Assembly: GCF_963675165.1 (NCBI RefSeq)
Contig: NC_087381.1
Span: 5,457,378-5,521,377, forward strand
Reading direction: 5' to 3'
DNA: 64,000 nt
Source: Halichondria panicea
Lineage: Eukaryota; Porifera; Demospongiae; Suberitida; Halichondriidae
Shown: positions 1 to 12,446 of the stretch, piece after piece
How the letters are laid out: each line of letters starts with the position of its first letter
How positions within the stretch are numbered: position 1 is the first letter of the stretch
The notes under the pieces: model-generated
The model's input: only the letters and a program-made list of their open reading frames with translations
What the model was told of the DNA's origin: nothing
Database searches by the model: none
Position numbers and translations under genes: made by a program

Positions 1-33
1 AATAACTGTATACTTCTGTCATCGTAATCACAG

Positions 34-3000
34 CTATTTGTGGCTCCCCACCATCAATTTCCAACGGTTCACCTGGTACACCAACAAGCACAGTAGCAGG
101 AGGATCAGTGATATACACCTGTAACAATGGCTACCAACTGTCCGGATCACCCCTAGTGACCTGTCAGGCTAGTGGAAGTTGGACTGCAAGACCAAGTTGC
201 TCACGTAAGATTCCCAAAATCAGCAAATTGTGCACGTTAATGGTTTTAATACTTTTATAGTTATGCATGAGCTATAGTGTATACGTGCATCATTCTGTAG
301 CTATCCCCTGTGGTGATCCTCCGACCATTCCCAATGGGTCCAGGACTTTTACTGGAACAACATTTGGGGATACGGCCACCTACACCTGTAATACTGGGTA
401 CCAACGACTAGGACCATCCACAGTGACCTGTCAGGCTAGTGGAACTTGGAGTACTACACCAACATGCTTAGGTATCAAGAGTTCATTAGGAAGAGTATGC
501 AACTCCACTTAAAACCCTAGTAGGTGTTCTGTCCAACCTACGTCACAACCATGCATAAACTGTGAAATCTTAAATTAGGAAATTTTCAATGTATGCATGA
601 GTGATGATTATCATTAATGTTATTCCATCAGCATTGTTCGATTGTATCTCAATTGGCTGCATGTGCATGGTTACAAGAGTATAAATTATGTACTTTAATT
701 GTGACGCAGGTCTGGCAGAATGCGACCTGTGCATGTACAGTCTATTTGAGTACTCTTTCTAATAGAGTATAATTTATACTCTTCCTAATAAACTCTCTGT
801 TTAATAAAAATGTGTTAATCACTCATTGCAGCCATTTGTGGATCCCCTCCTTCTATCTCAAATGGATCTCCTGGCACACCCACTAGTATCATACAAGGAG
901 GGACTGTGGCGTACAGCTGTAACACTGGGTATCAACTATTGGGATCAGCTACTGTGGTCTGTCAAGATAGCGGAAATTGGAGCCCGAGGCCAAATTGTTT
1001 AGGTATATCTACGTTACATGCTCATTATGTGTATGCATTCTGCTGTAAGCTATAATAACTGTATACTTCTGTCATCGTAATCACAGCTATTTGTGGCTCC
1101 CCACCACCAATTTCCAACGGGTCACCTGGTATGCCAACAAGCACAGTAGCAGGAGGAACAGTGACATACATCTGTAACAATGGCTACCAACTTTCAGGAT
1201 CAGCTACAGTGACTTGTCAGGCTAGTGGGAGTTGGACTGCAAGACCAAGTTGCTCACGTAAGATTCTTAAATGTACTAAAACCATCAAATTGTACACGTC
1301 ACGTTTATACTTTTATAGTTATGCATGAGCTAGTGTGTACGTGCATCATTTTGTAGCTCCCTGTGGCAACTGTGGCGTGCTTATTCATTTTTAACCATTC
1401 ATAATGTAGCTGATCAGCCGGGCTCTTGTAACGATCCTCCGACCATTCCCAATGGGTCCAGGATTTTCACTGGCACCACATTTGGAGATACGGCCATCTA
1501 CACCTGTAACATTGGGTACCAACTGTCAGGAGCAGCTACAATGATCTGTCAGGCTAGTGGAAGCTGGAGTACTGCACCAACTTGCACACGCAACAAAAAT
1601 TAATGATCTGATCTCATGTATATATATAATTATGTCTGTACATCTGTTGTGTAGCTGTCCCCTGTGGTAGCCCTCCGACCATTCCTAATGGGTCCAGGAC
1701 CTTCACTGGTACGATATTTGGGGATACGGCCACATACACCTGTAACACTGGATATCAACGTTCAGGAGCAGTTACAGTGACCTGTCAGGCTAGTGGAAGT
1801 TGGAGTACTGCACCAACTTGCCCACGTAATAATTATTCTATACACAAATTTATGGTTTGAAAATTGTGTGTATATCTGTATAGCTATCCCCTGTGGTGAC
1901 CCTCCTACCATTCCCAATGGGTCCAGAACTTTCACTGATACAACAATTGGGGAGACGGCCACCTACATCTGTGACGATGGCTATCAACGTTCAGGATCAG
2001 CTGCAGTAATGTGCCAGGCTAGCGGAAGTTGGAGTATAATACCAAGCTGTAATGGTGAGCAGTATATATATCTTAAGTAGAGCTGGTACGAATCAAAGAC
2101 CCATGCAATCATCTTGCTTGTTTGTTATTGAAAGTTCAGTTTTTTCAATTGACACATTCATAGCACATCGCGTAATAACTTTTCTGAGAAGAATAACAAA
2201 CATGATTCTTGATCTGTATAACAGCTGTCTCCTGTGCAACCCTCCAGCCATTTTTTTTTATTTTGGACATCCACTGGTATATTCCGTAGTTAACCGTCGA
2301 ACCGGCCACTTGTTTTGATAGCTTCATTTAGGCTAAACAAGGGGTGGGCGGATATTTTATTATGTGGCTATTGAACCGTGCAAGCGCCCATCCAAGAGAA
2401 TTATGTTGGTACTTTCTGTGAAAACTACACAGCTCCATCTTCTTTACAGTGACAATGGGCGGTTTGACTTTTAACTAAGATACATCCTTTGGAGAAACCG
2501 CCACCTACTTCTGTAACACAGTGTTCCAGGCGTAGGTGGCGGTTTCTGAGTATTCCAAGTGTCGGTGACATGTAAAGCTAGTGGAAGTTGGAGTAGTAAG
2601 ACCAAGTTGTATTGGTTGTAATGATATAGAGTTTTCTTGCTTTAAAACTATGTTGATTCCTCAGCTTCACAAGCTTTCTATAAACAGCTATAGTTTTCAG
2701 TTCATCACTTATGTACATCTATACATCTATACATCTTTGTTGTAAATTCCATTTAGTTTTTGTTTCGACTTGTATCATACATAATAAAATACATGCATGC
2801 AATTGCTTTTTGCACATCTGTTACAGTAGCTCCTCAGCCTGGCTCTTGTGACAACCCTCCGACCATTCCTAATGGATTCAGGACTTTCGTTGGTACATCA
2901 TTTGGAGAGTCGGCATTTTACACCTGTAACAGTGGATATCAACGTTCAGGATCAGCTACAGTGACCTGTCAGGCTAGTGGAAGTTGGAGTACTAGACCAA

Positions 3001-4181
3001 CTTGTAAAGGTGTGTATGTATAGCTCATAGTTCTGCATGTCAGTTGCTATTAATTTCAATGCAGCAATTTGTCCTCCTCTCACTCTTGTGAATGGAGCAG
3101 TTGCTTACCTTCCAAGCAGTTTCATCATACTAGAAGGAACAGTAGCTCAACACAGCTGTAACACTGGCTACCGTCTCTCTGGAAACGGTACGAGACTCTG
3201 CAGCAATAATAATGGCACTGCTGGTGTTTGGAGTTTGCCAAATTTATCATGTAGAGGTGAGAATACGGAATAGCAACTGTGTTACACATGCACATAAGAA
3301 CACCTGAATTAATTCGTTGATTAATTTCACAATTATGAACTTTAGGTATCATAATTCAACTCCGTTTTGGTGATGTACGTGATTGCAGTCAGTACACTGC
3401 CTCTGAAATGGTTCAGAAAACTGATGACATCACTACCACACTTGTGCAAGGTGTCATTGCTTCTTGTAATTGTCGTTTAAACTCAACTTTCTTGTTTAAC
3501 GCGTTTCTGAAATGCTTTGCCGATTCTCCACAACATGTGACATACAGGGCAACATTGTTGAGCTCAAGTGATCTGTCCACATCAAAAGTGCTTGAGTATA
3601 TAGAGAATGGATTCATTCCACTCCAAGCGTGATTATTCAGAACCTTAATCTCAACCTTAATGCAACTTGTCCAACAGTTATTGCTGACTTCAATAGCTTG
3701 GAATGCCCAGTACAAGTCCCTGTGACCGTTTTGGATAACATTGCTGTTATTACAAGCTCTGTAATGGCTATTGTTATTTTTATATTCGTTCTGTTTGTTG
3801 TTTTTGTTCTCATCAAGAGACGTCGAAGCAAAACTGCCAATAACCGGGACTCTTTAGAAACGACAAGGTATTTCATAACATAATAATAATTATACACAGA
3901 GCTTTAAAACAATAAACATTCATTTTTGTCCATTAAAATGCAGCAGTAACAGAAATCTGAACACTACCGAAACAAAAATGATCAATTTCCCAACCATCCC
4001 TCGCCCCCATGTGGGTATCCCCTCACTCTCTACGGAGTATGAAGTGCCTGAGGCAACAGCATACCCAGAGTATGATGAGGTAGGACCTCCTGTGGTGAAG
4101 GGTGGCAAGAATCAGTACAGCTTTGACGTGGACCCTTGTCCTGCGTACGGACAAACGACTTTGAAGAAAAGATCACCTTGA
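34..4181 (+). CDS. Sushi (CCP) repeat transmembrane receptor, 3' part, one frameshift
   Basis: Nine sushi exons are visible: 34-204, 301-471, 832-1002, 1087-1257, 1410-1589, 1655-1825, 1884-2054, 2830-3009 and 3065-3256. All are phase 1-1, most are 57 codons, and they carry the usual four cysteines and a late Trp (QASGSWS..P.C). Exon 3346 onward encodes a juxtamembrane region with paired cysteines. It is followed by a membrane helix (about 3735-3822, AVITSSVMAIVIFIFVLFVV), a basic stop-transfer KRRR, a donor at 3868, and a last exon 3944-4181. The tail has several tyrosines (STEYEVP, YPEYDEV, PAYGQ) that could be kinase or SH2 targets. Sushi domains bind proteins or glycans outside the cell, so this is probably a type I surface receptor. 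The 5' end lies before the window. The juxtamembrane frame hits TGA at 3630-3632, while the conserved continuation is open in another frame from 3629. This is a one-base indel (decay or assembly error). Exon 1410-1589 has a GC instead of a GT donor. Confidence 0.8.
2222..2635 (+). pseudogene. Decayed sushi exon(s) inside receptor gene 1
   Basis: Between good sushi exons there are recognisable but broken pieces. They are an exon start resembling CTGTSTCCTGTG near 2226, a middle piece (TTTGGAGAAACCGCCACCTA) near 2488, and an end piece (GCTAGTGGAAGTTGGAGTAG) near 2577. No open frame joins them, and an unrelated inverted repeat interrupts the middle. This is a dead module that is probably skipped in splicing. 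Confidence 0.6.
2493..2547. repeat. Perfect 16-bp inverted repeat in the dead sushi exon
   Basis: AGAAACCGCCACCTAC at 2493-2508 is matched by its exact reverse complement at 2532-2547, with a 23-base spacer. The left arm is sushi coding sequence, so the right arm looks like a local inverted copy of it. Confidence 0.8.
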
Positions 4182-4805
4182 CCTCAACTAAAATGGAATA
4201 ATTATTGTTTTGTTGGACTATATTATGCTTGACAATGTATTAACATTTATATATAGCACTTACAGTGCCATGACTGTAATGTAGATTAATTAGTGCACTT
4301 ATTTTTATTGTGTGAAATGCTGTCAGTATGTACTTTGATAATACGTTGCTGCAAATTAATGTATATTTGGTGGCCAAAAGTTAGGCCAAAGAGGTATCAA
4401 AAATTGATGAGGGGTGAGGCTTTGTTTTCTCCTTTTTTAATTCCCCTTGATAAAAATCATACAAAAAAAGAAAGTAATTGTACATCAAACCGATGGCTAG
4501 CTAATAAACAGTTTGAAACACTCTTATAGTAGCTTATCAATATTTGTCCGTCTCTAAAAATCAGACGCTCACAAAATAATCTGCAATGCAAACTTTTGTG
4601 CGCCACAATGAAGGCCTGCAGCTATACTGAAAGAGGTTTGATGATAATTTGGAACGTCTGCCGTTTCACAATGAAAGTAAAGTTTCTGGTCAACCTCCGC
4701 CTTATTGATTTCATTGCATCATCAAATTATTTGTTATGACGTCATTCACTGATTAGCGATCTACCTCATTTACTACTTGTATAGTGTATATATACATCTT
4801 TGACA
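4182..4805. other. 3' flank of receptor gene 1, no gene seen
   Basis: AT-rich sequence after the receptor stop codon. I see no convincing exon, repeat or canonical poly(A) signal close to the stop; AATAAA occurs only near 4502. Confidence 0.4.
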
Positions 4806-4810
4806 TGAGT

Positions 4811-6320
4811 CCTTTCTTGTCCTGCATACGGACAGACGCTGAAGACTTGATCATGATACACACCTCAAATAAAATGGAACAATGACTGAATCACACTATT
4901 ATGACTTAGATGTAAATACTCACTAGATGCATAGTCTGTTGTGCCGTTCAATCAAGCTCCTATTGGTATGTACTGGTATCGTTCTTATACTTCCCTCCTA
5001 TAGCACGTGCATGTCTTTGGATTTCAAATTCAAATTCACAACTATAAGACTGTGATCATTCAGAATCTTCATTTCAACCTCAATGCATGCAATTAACCTG
5101 TCCTGTCCAACTAGATCTACATGCAGTTATTGCTGACTTCAATAGTTTGAAATGTTCAGTACAACAACCTTCTTTGTTAGCTATGGATAACACTGCTGTT
5201 AGTATGGGATCTGTGAAAGCTACATGCATGCAATTGATTTATTATGTACTGCTGGTTGACACTGTGATAAATCTAAGCATGCAACATTCCTATCACTCAG
5301 GGGAGTTCCGTTAATTAATCATCCTTGTCACACCCGACAAATAATTATGCTGGTATAGATTTACCTGCAATATCCCAGAAAAAGTTTTCGTGCAAGTCAT
5401 TTAAATCGTGCTTATTATTATGGTCTATTTTTTGGGTACTTGTTTACTTATTGTTGTGGTTGCTGCCAAAACACATCAAACACAAAATTCCTCTAGAAAC
5501 AAGGTATTCTAAACAATAAACAAATCTAGAGGTTGTGCGCAGAAATTAATCACATAGTCAAATAGTCACTTCGTTGAAAATAATTATTGGTTGGAACTAA
5601 ACTCCTAGCCTCCTTCACAGGCCCTCCTTTTTCTGTTCTTTGTCACAGGTCAATATAAACATTACGGCAGGAATTGGAGGGAAAAAAGAATAAGAAAAAG
5701 GAAGCTGTAACAAAGAACAGAAAGGAGGGCCTGCGAAGGAGGCTACTAAACTCCACTGACCTTCTTGTCTACGAAATACTTTGCCGAGTCGTTCCGCTTT
5801 GACTGTGATCATTGAGAATCTTCGTCTCAACCGGGATGCAACCTGTCCAACGGTTATTGCTGACTGGAATACCCTGTACAACAACCTCTTTTGTCAGCCA
5901 TGAAAAACACTGCTGTTATTATGGGATCTGTAATTGCTACAATTATTGTTATTTAGTTGCCCGTTGTTTTATTTTATTGCTGTGGTTGTCAATAGACCTA
6001 TCTCTTAGCTACATGGTAAAAGCAAAATTTCCATCACTCGAAAGTCCATTCGTATCACCAATCCACGTCGGAGGTAGGTTCCACCTGGACTTCAATACTG
6101 AGTCCATTTTAATCATGTATGCATGAACCATCCCTGTCACACAATCTAGTCAGTCAATCCATGGATATAATACCGTCCGGTACGCATTTAAATCTATTAC
6201 GGGTGTGATAAACTTTTTGGTACTGAACAGATGATTGATACTGTTGTGTGATTGCTGCCAAAACACATTACAAAACAAAATTCCTCTAGAAACAAGGTAT
6301 TCTAAACAATAAACAAATCT
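4811..6320 (+). pseudogene. Decayed tandem copies of the receptor 3' end
   Basis: The region repeats fragments of 3630-4200. A tail copy lies at about 4817-4885 (CCTGCATACGGACAGACG). Juxtamembrane copies lie at about 5055-5230 and 5797-5940, both with the GTTATTGCTGACT..AAT segment. Two copies of the exon after the membrane helix lie at about 5468-5527 and 6250-6315 (CCTCTAGAAACAAGGTATTC). All have stops or frame breaks. They show that the receptor 3' end was duplicated at least twice and the copies were lost. Confidence 0.7.
5606..5745. mobile_element. 140-bp foldback (MITE-like) element with 9-10 bp target duplication
   Basis: The arms TAGCCTCC..TTCTGTTCTTTG (5606-5642) and CAAAGAACAG..GGAGGCTA (5711-5745) are inverted copies with few differences. 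ACTAAACTCC precedes the element (5596-5605) and is found again at its far edge (5745-5754), a direct target-site repeat. The length of the duplication would fit a Mutator- or hAT-type non-autonomous element. It is inserted in a receptor pseudogene copy. Confidence 0.75.
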
Positions 6321-6628
6321 GATATATGTACATAGCTAGCTGGCCTAGTGTAGTATAATTTAATTTATATATATCAGAGTTATTTTACCTGAGCTTCCTG
6401 CTCGTTGGCTGCCATTCGACTTCAAGACCCTTGCTAAAGCTTCCTGCAGTACGTGTTCTGGGGAGGTCGTGAGTTAATTGCAGTAAGTCTTTAATCTCTG
6501 GTCTTTTTGTGTACGTGTACAGTGAGTCAACTCCTGCCACGTGGCTCTTGGTAGTTCATGCGCATGCGCAGTAAAATATGGTGACCCATTCAGGAATGGA
6601 GCAGGGACATCGAATAAAAACGGGTGAA

Positions 6629-6997
6629 TAATTATTGGCAATACTTTGAACAATCATTGACCATAAATGATGATAATTATTGACAATAAAATTGAGCAAT
6701 CATTGACAATAATGATGATAATTATTGACAATAATTCCAACAATTATTGACAAACATGACGATATTATTGACAATGAATCAGATAATCATTGACAACAGG
6801 CAACCCAATTATTGACAACATCACGATAGTTTATTGACAATGAATCGGATAATTATTGACAATAGGCACCCAATTATTGACAAACATGACGATAGTTATT
6901 GACAATGAATCGGATAATCATTGACAATAGGTAACCCAAGTATTGACAATCACATTACATCATTGTCAACATATTTCGCCATTGACAATATTTTTCA
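6629..6997. repeat. Degenerate minisatellite built on ATTGACAAT
   Basis: The word ATTGACAA recurs roughly every 15-25 bases. There is also a higher-order unit of about 65 bases (GACGATAGTTATTGACAATG then GGATAATNATTGACAATAGG) seen about three times near 6750-6940. It lies upstream of the signal-peptide exon of the second receptor gene. Confidence 0.8.
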
Positions 6998-7231
6998 CTA
7001 TTGAATAATGAAACAAATGGAGCGCCATATATACCATGGCTGTGGTCAGACAGGTTGTATAAGTAGTATAAACTACAACTGAAGCCTTTGATCTTTGGTG
7101 CAACCATAGTACAAGTGTATATATAGGTGCTCATTTGTACTACAGTAGATCTGAATTGTATATGGTTTAGCCTATAATAATAGTCAAGGGTTTCAGTTAC
7201 AATCAAGTATAGATCCGTTACTGTTTCTAAA

Positions 7232-10200
7232 ATGATTTACTGCATGTACCAAGCGAACCAAGCCTTCATCTTTATTCTCTGTATTGTTGAAGGTATCATA
7301 TCAGTGTAGCTATAATATTAACCTAGCCAGTCTATTTCAATGACAAATATCGATTGTTTATGCACCACATGTCCAGTTTTAGGTCCTTCTCCATCCAGCT
7401 GCTCAACACTACCTGCTATTGAAAATGGCTTTGTCTCTTCAACTATGTCCTATTCAGCAACGTACAGATGCAACCCTGGGTACCAACTGTTGGGATCTGC
7501 CACAGCTATTTGTGAAATGGAAGAAATTGATTTTGTTTTCTGGATCTCCGTACCTACATGTATAGGTAATTACTATAGGCATGCATACTATAATCAATAT
7601 AACTGGGGTTTACGTATAATTATCTATAGCTGTGAATTGTAACTCTCCTCCATCTATTTCCAATGGGTCACCTGATACACCAACAAGTACAACTGTTGGA
7701 GGGACAGTGACATACAGTTGTAATACTGGTTACGTACTGTCAGGATCAGCTACAGTGACCTGTGAGGCTAGCGGAGGTTGGAGTACTAGACCAACTTGTG
7801 AAAGTGAGCATGCAATGAGTAGCTAGGAGACTTTAATTGTCAAATTAAAATCCACCGCCTTTCCATTATAATAGTTGTCTCCTGTGGGTCTCTTCCCTCT
7901 ATTTCCAATGGGTCACCTGGTACTCCGACAAGTACAACATTTGGAGGAACAGTGACATACAGCTGTAATACTGGTTACGTACTGTCAGGATCAGCTACAG
8001 TGAACTGTGAGGCTAGCGGAGGTTGGAGTACTAGACCGACTTGTGACAGTGAGCAATGAGTATGGATCGAGACTGTATCAGATTCAAACCTATTTCGCCC
8101 ATTATAATAGTTGTCTCCTGTGGGTCTCTTCCTTCTATTTCTAATGGGTCACCTGGTACTCCAACAAGTACAACATTTGGAGGAACAGGGACGTACAGCT
8201 GTAATACTGGTTACGTACTGTCAGGATCAGCTACAGTGACCTGTGAGGCTAGTGGAGGTTGGAGTACTAGACCGACTTGTGAAAGTGAGCATGCAATGAG
8301 TAGCTAGGAGACTTTAATTGTCAGATTAAATGCACCGCCTTTCCATTATAATAGTCGTCTCCTGTGGGTCTCTTCCCTCTATTTCCAATGGATCACCTGG
8401 TGCTCCAACAAGTACAACATTTGGAGGGACAGGGACGTACAGCTGTAATACTGGTTACGTACTGTCAGGATCAGCTATAGTGAACTGTGAGGCTAGCGGA
8501 GGTTGGAGTACTAGACCAACTTGTGAAGGTGAGCAATGAGTAGCTAGGAGATTGTAATGTATTGAAATGCATTGCCTCTTATAATAGTCATTTCCTGTGG
8601 ATCTCTTCCCTCTATTTCCAATGGGTCACCTGGTACACCAACAAGTACAACATTTGGAGGGACAGGGACGTACAGCTGTAATACTGGTTACATACTGTCA
8701 GGATCAGCTACAGTGAACTGTGAGGCTAGCGGAGGTTGGAGTACTAGACCAACTTGTGAAAGTGAGCAATGAGTAGCTAGGAGACTTTAATTGTCAGATT
8801 ATAATGCACCGCCTTTCCATTATAATAGTCGTCTCCTGTGGGTCTCTTCCCTCTATTTCTAATGGGTCACCTGGTACTCCAACAAGTACAACATTTGGAG
8901 GGACAGTGACGTACAGCTGTAATACTGGTTACGTACTGTCAGGATCAGCTACAGTGATCTGTGAGGCTAGCGGAGGTTGGAGTACTAGACCAACTTGTGA
9001 AAGTGAGCAATGAGTATATATAGCTAGTTGTCAGATTAAAATACACCACCTTTCCATTATAATAGTCGTCTCCTGTGGGTCTCTTCCTTCTATTTCCAAT
9101 GGGTCACCTGATACACCAACAAGTACAACATTTGGAGGGACAGGGACGTACAGCTGTAATACTGGTTACATACTGTCAGGATCAGCTACAGTGAACTGTG
9201 AGGCTAGCGGAGGTTGGAGTACTAGACCAACTTGTGAAGGTGAGCAATGAGTAGCTAGGAGACTGTAATGTATTGAAATGCATTGCCTCTTATAATAGTC
9301 ATTTCCTGTGGATCTCTTCCCTCTATTTCCAATGGGTCACCTGGTACACCAACAAGTACAACATTTGGAGGGACAGGGACGTACAGCTGTAATACTGGTT
9401 ACATACTGTCAGGATCAGCTACAGTGAACTGTGAGGCTAGCGGAGGTTGGAGTACTAGACCAACTTGTGAAAGTGAGCAATGAGTAGCTAGGAGACTTTA
9501 ATTGTCAGATTATAATGCACCGCCTTTCCATTATAATAGTCGTCTCCTGTGGGTCTCTTCCCTCTATTTCTAATGGGTCACCTGGTACTCCAACAAGTAC
9601 AACATTTGGAGGGACAGTGACGTACAGCTGTAATACTGGTTACGTACTGTCAGGATCAGCTACAGTGATCTGTGAGGCTAGCGGAGGTTGGAGTACTAGA
9701 CCAACTTGTGAAAGTGAGCAATGAGTATATATAGCTAGTTGTCAGATTAAAATACACCACCTTTCCATTATAATAGTCGTCTCCTGTGGGTCTCTTCCTT
9801 CTATTTCCAATGGGTCACCTGATACACCAACAAGTACAACATTTGGAGGGACAGGGACGTACAGCTGTAATACTGGTTACATACTGTCAGGATCAGCTAC
9901 AGTGAACTGTGAGGCTAGCGGAGGTTGGAGTACTAGACCAACTTGTGAAGGTGAGCAATGAGTAGCTAGGAGACTGTAATGTATTGAAATGCATTGCCTC
10001 TTATAATAGTCATTTCCTGTGGATCTCTTCCCTCTATTTCCAATGGGTCACCTGGTACACCAACAAGTACAACATTTGGAGGGACAGGGACGTACAGCTG
10101 TAATACTGGTTACATACTGTCAGGATCAGCTACAGTGAACTGTGAGGCTAGCGGAGGTTGGAGTACTAGACCAACTTGTGAAAGTGAGCAATGAGTAGCT

Positions 10201-11605
10201 AGGAGACTTTAATTGTCAGATTATAATGCACCGCCTTTCCATTATAATAGTCGTCTCCTGTGGGTCTCTTCCCTCTATTTCTAATGGGTCACCTGGTACT
10301 CCAACAAGTACAACATTTGGAGGGACAGTGACGTACAGCTGTAATACTGGTTACGTACTGTCAGGATCAGCTACAGTGATCTGTGAGGCTAGCGGAGGTT
10401 GGAGTACTAGACCAACTTGTGAAAGTGAGCAATGAGTATATATAGCTAGTTGTCAGATTAAAATACACCACCTTTCCATTATAATAGTCGTCTCCTGTGG
10501 GTCTCTTCCTTCTATTTCCAATGGGTCACCTGATACACCAACAAGTACAACATTTGGAGGGACAGGGACGTACAGCTGTAATACTGGTTACATACTGTCA
10601 GGATCAGCTACAGTGAACTGTGAGGCTAGCGGAGGTTGGAGTACTAGACCAACTTGTGAAGGTGAGCAATGAGTAGCTAGGAGATTGTAATGTATTGAAA
10701 TGCATTGCCTCTTATAATAGTCATTTCCTGTGGATCTCTTCCCTCTATTTCCAATGGGTCACCTGGTACACCAACAAGTACAACATTTGGAGGGACAGGG
10801 ACGTACAGCTGTAATACTGGTTACATACTGTCAGGATCAGCTACAGTGAACTGTGAGGCTAGCGGAGGTTGGAGTACTAGACCAACTTGTGAAAGTGAGC
10901 AATGAGTAGCTAGGAGACTTTAATTGTCAGATTATAATGCACCGCCTTTCCATTATAATAGTCGTCTCCTGTGGGTCTCTTCCCTCTATTTCTAATGGGT
11001 CACCTGGTACTTCAACAAGTACAACATTTGGAGGAACAGGGACGTACAGCTGTAATACTGGTTACGTACTGTCAGGATCAGCTACAGTGACCTGTGAGGC
11101 TAGCGGAGGTTGGAGTACTAGACCGTCTTGTGATGGTGAGCAATGACTATGGATCGAGATTGTAACATTTTGAAATGTATTGCATCTTAGTCATCTCCTG
11201 TGGGCCCCTTCCCTCTATTTCCAATGGGTCAACTGATACACCAACAAGTACAACATTTAGAGGGACAGGGACATACAGCTGTAATACTGGTTACATACTG
11301 TCAGGATCAGCTACAGTGACCTGTGAGGCTAGCGGAGGTTGGAGTACTAGACCGACTTGTAAAAGTGAGCAATGAGTAGCTAGGTGACTTTAATTGTCAT
11401 TTTAAAATGCACCGCCTTTCCATTATAATAGTCGTCTCCTGTGGGTCTCTTCCCTCTATTTCCAATGGGTCACCTGATACTCCAATAAGTACAACATTTG
11501 GAGGAACAGGGACGTACAGCTGTAATACTGGTTACGTACTGTCAGGATCAGCTACAGTGACCTGTGAGGCTAGCGGAGGTTGGAGTACTAGACCAACTTG
11601 TGAAA
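7232..11605 (+). CDS. Sushi-repeat receptor 2, 5' part, truncated by a transposon
   Basis: The start exon 7232-7292 encodes a signal peptide (MIYCMYQANQAFIFILCIVE) and ends in phase 1. Eighteen phase 1-1 sushi exons follow: 7383-7565, 7630-7803, 7875-8048, 8111-8284, 8355-8528, 8588-8761, 8829-9002, 9066-9239, 9299-9472, 9540-9713, 9777-9950, 10010-10183, 10251-10424, 10488-10661, 10721-10894, 10962-11135, 11191-11364 and 11432-11605. From the second exon on each is 174 bases, with donor A/GTGAGC and acceptor TAATAG. Every module has the CCP cysteines and GGWSTRPTC. Introns are only 62-73 bases. A nineteenth exon begins at 11673 and is cut after about 24 bases. As drawn it has no membrane anchor, so it is a broken receptor or a soluble product. 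It is a close paralogue of receptor 1. Confidence 0.82.
8588..10961 (+). repeat. 711-bp higher-order tandem repeat, three sushi exons per unit
   Basis: Exon starts 8588, 9299, 10010 and 10721 are exactly 711 bases apart, and each unit carries exons at +0, +241 and +478. Units 8588-9298, 9299-10009 and 10010-10720 look almost identical, introns included. A fourth begins at 10721 and then diverges. This indicates recent unequal crossing-over or conversion. Confidence 0.92.
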
Positions 11606-11672
11606 GTGAGCAATGAGTAGCTAGGAGACTTTAATTGTCAGATTAAAATGCACCGCCTTTCCATTATAATAG

Positions 11673-12446
11673 TCGTCTCCTGTGGGTCTCTTCCCCTGGT
11701 GGACCAAAAGTAGAAGAGACGGTCAAATTAGTTGAGTACATGGACAAGTTCTTTGCGCTTTGAACGTTTCTAACTGCGTAGAGGGGGTGCACAAAAGAAA
11801 AGAGTTTCAGTTGCCATATACTTCAGCCGACGACAACCGCCTTACAGTATGTGATAGTAAATATAAAATGTTATGCAAGTTTGATCGCTAATTACAGTGG
11901 CTGGAGAAAGTGTTTCTGCCTTATCTAGAAGACTGGGAGAAGTGGGTAAAATCCATCCCCGACCTCACCACAACAGAACGCAACAATATGCTTCTCAGCT
12001 CAGAGACACGACTAGGATTGAAAATTACATGTGAGGAATATAACAGTGTCTCGTTAGTACTAGCTGGGGGCTGTGTTAGGGTTAATTATTATTATTTTTG
12101 TCACCGATGCTTATCTTTTGCAGGCAAGTGGTTTATTGAACTCGTACACTATCTATTCAAGATACCAGACGTCCAATCCTTCTTAAGCCAAAGAATCTGT
12201 CAAGATCCATTAGAGAATTTCTTTGGGTGCCAAAGACAACGAGGTGGTGTTCATGACATCCCAAATGTTGAAGAATTTACAAAGAACACCCAAGCCCTAC
12301 GAGTCATTAACTCTTTTTGCAAAGGACCAGCTCGTGGGAACTGTATAGAGGTGGTAGTAAACGAAGTTCTACATGACTGTACAGATAGAGAGAACATTAA
12401 TGAACCGTTACCCAAACGCAGAAGACTCAAACTCAAAACATGCTGA
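11673..12446 (+). mobile_element. P-element/THAP9-like transposase remnant in a broken sushi exon
   Basis: The sushi exon starting at 11673 stops matching at about 11696. After it comes coding sequence typical of P-element/THAP9 transposase C-termini: GGPKVEETVKLVEYMDKFF, an intron of about 45-50 bases (donor near 11847, acceptor near 11897), WLEKVFLPYLEDWEKWV, a 93-base intron at 12031-12123, then QDPLENFFGCQRQRGG and NTQALRVINSFCKGP. The stop codon is at 12444-12446. Because 93 is a multiple of three, the intron reads through in frame. One base is missing near 11753 (a deletion after TTCTTTG shifts the frame to TGA), and no THAP DNA-binding domain is present. It is therefore a dead 5'-truncated copy. 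Family placement is from remembered motif style, not a search. Confidence 0.75.
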
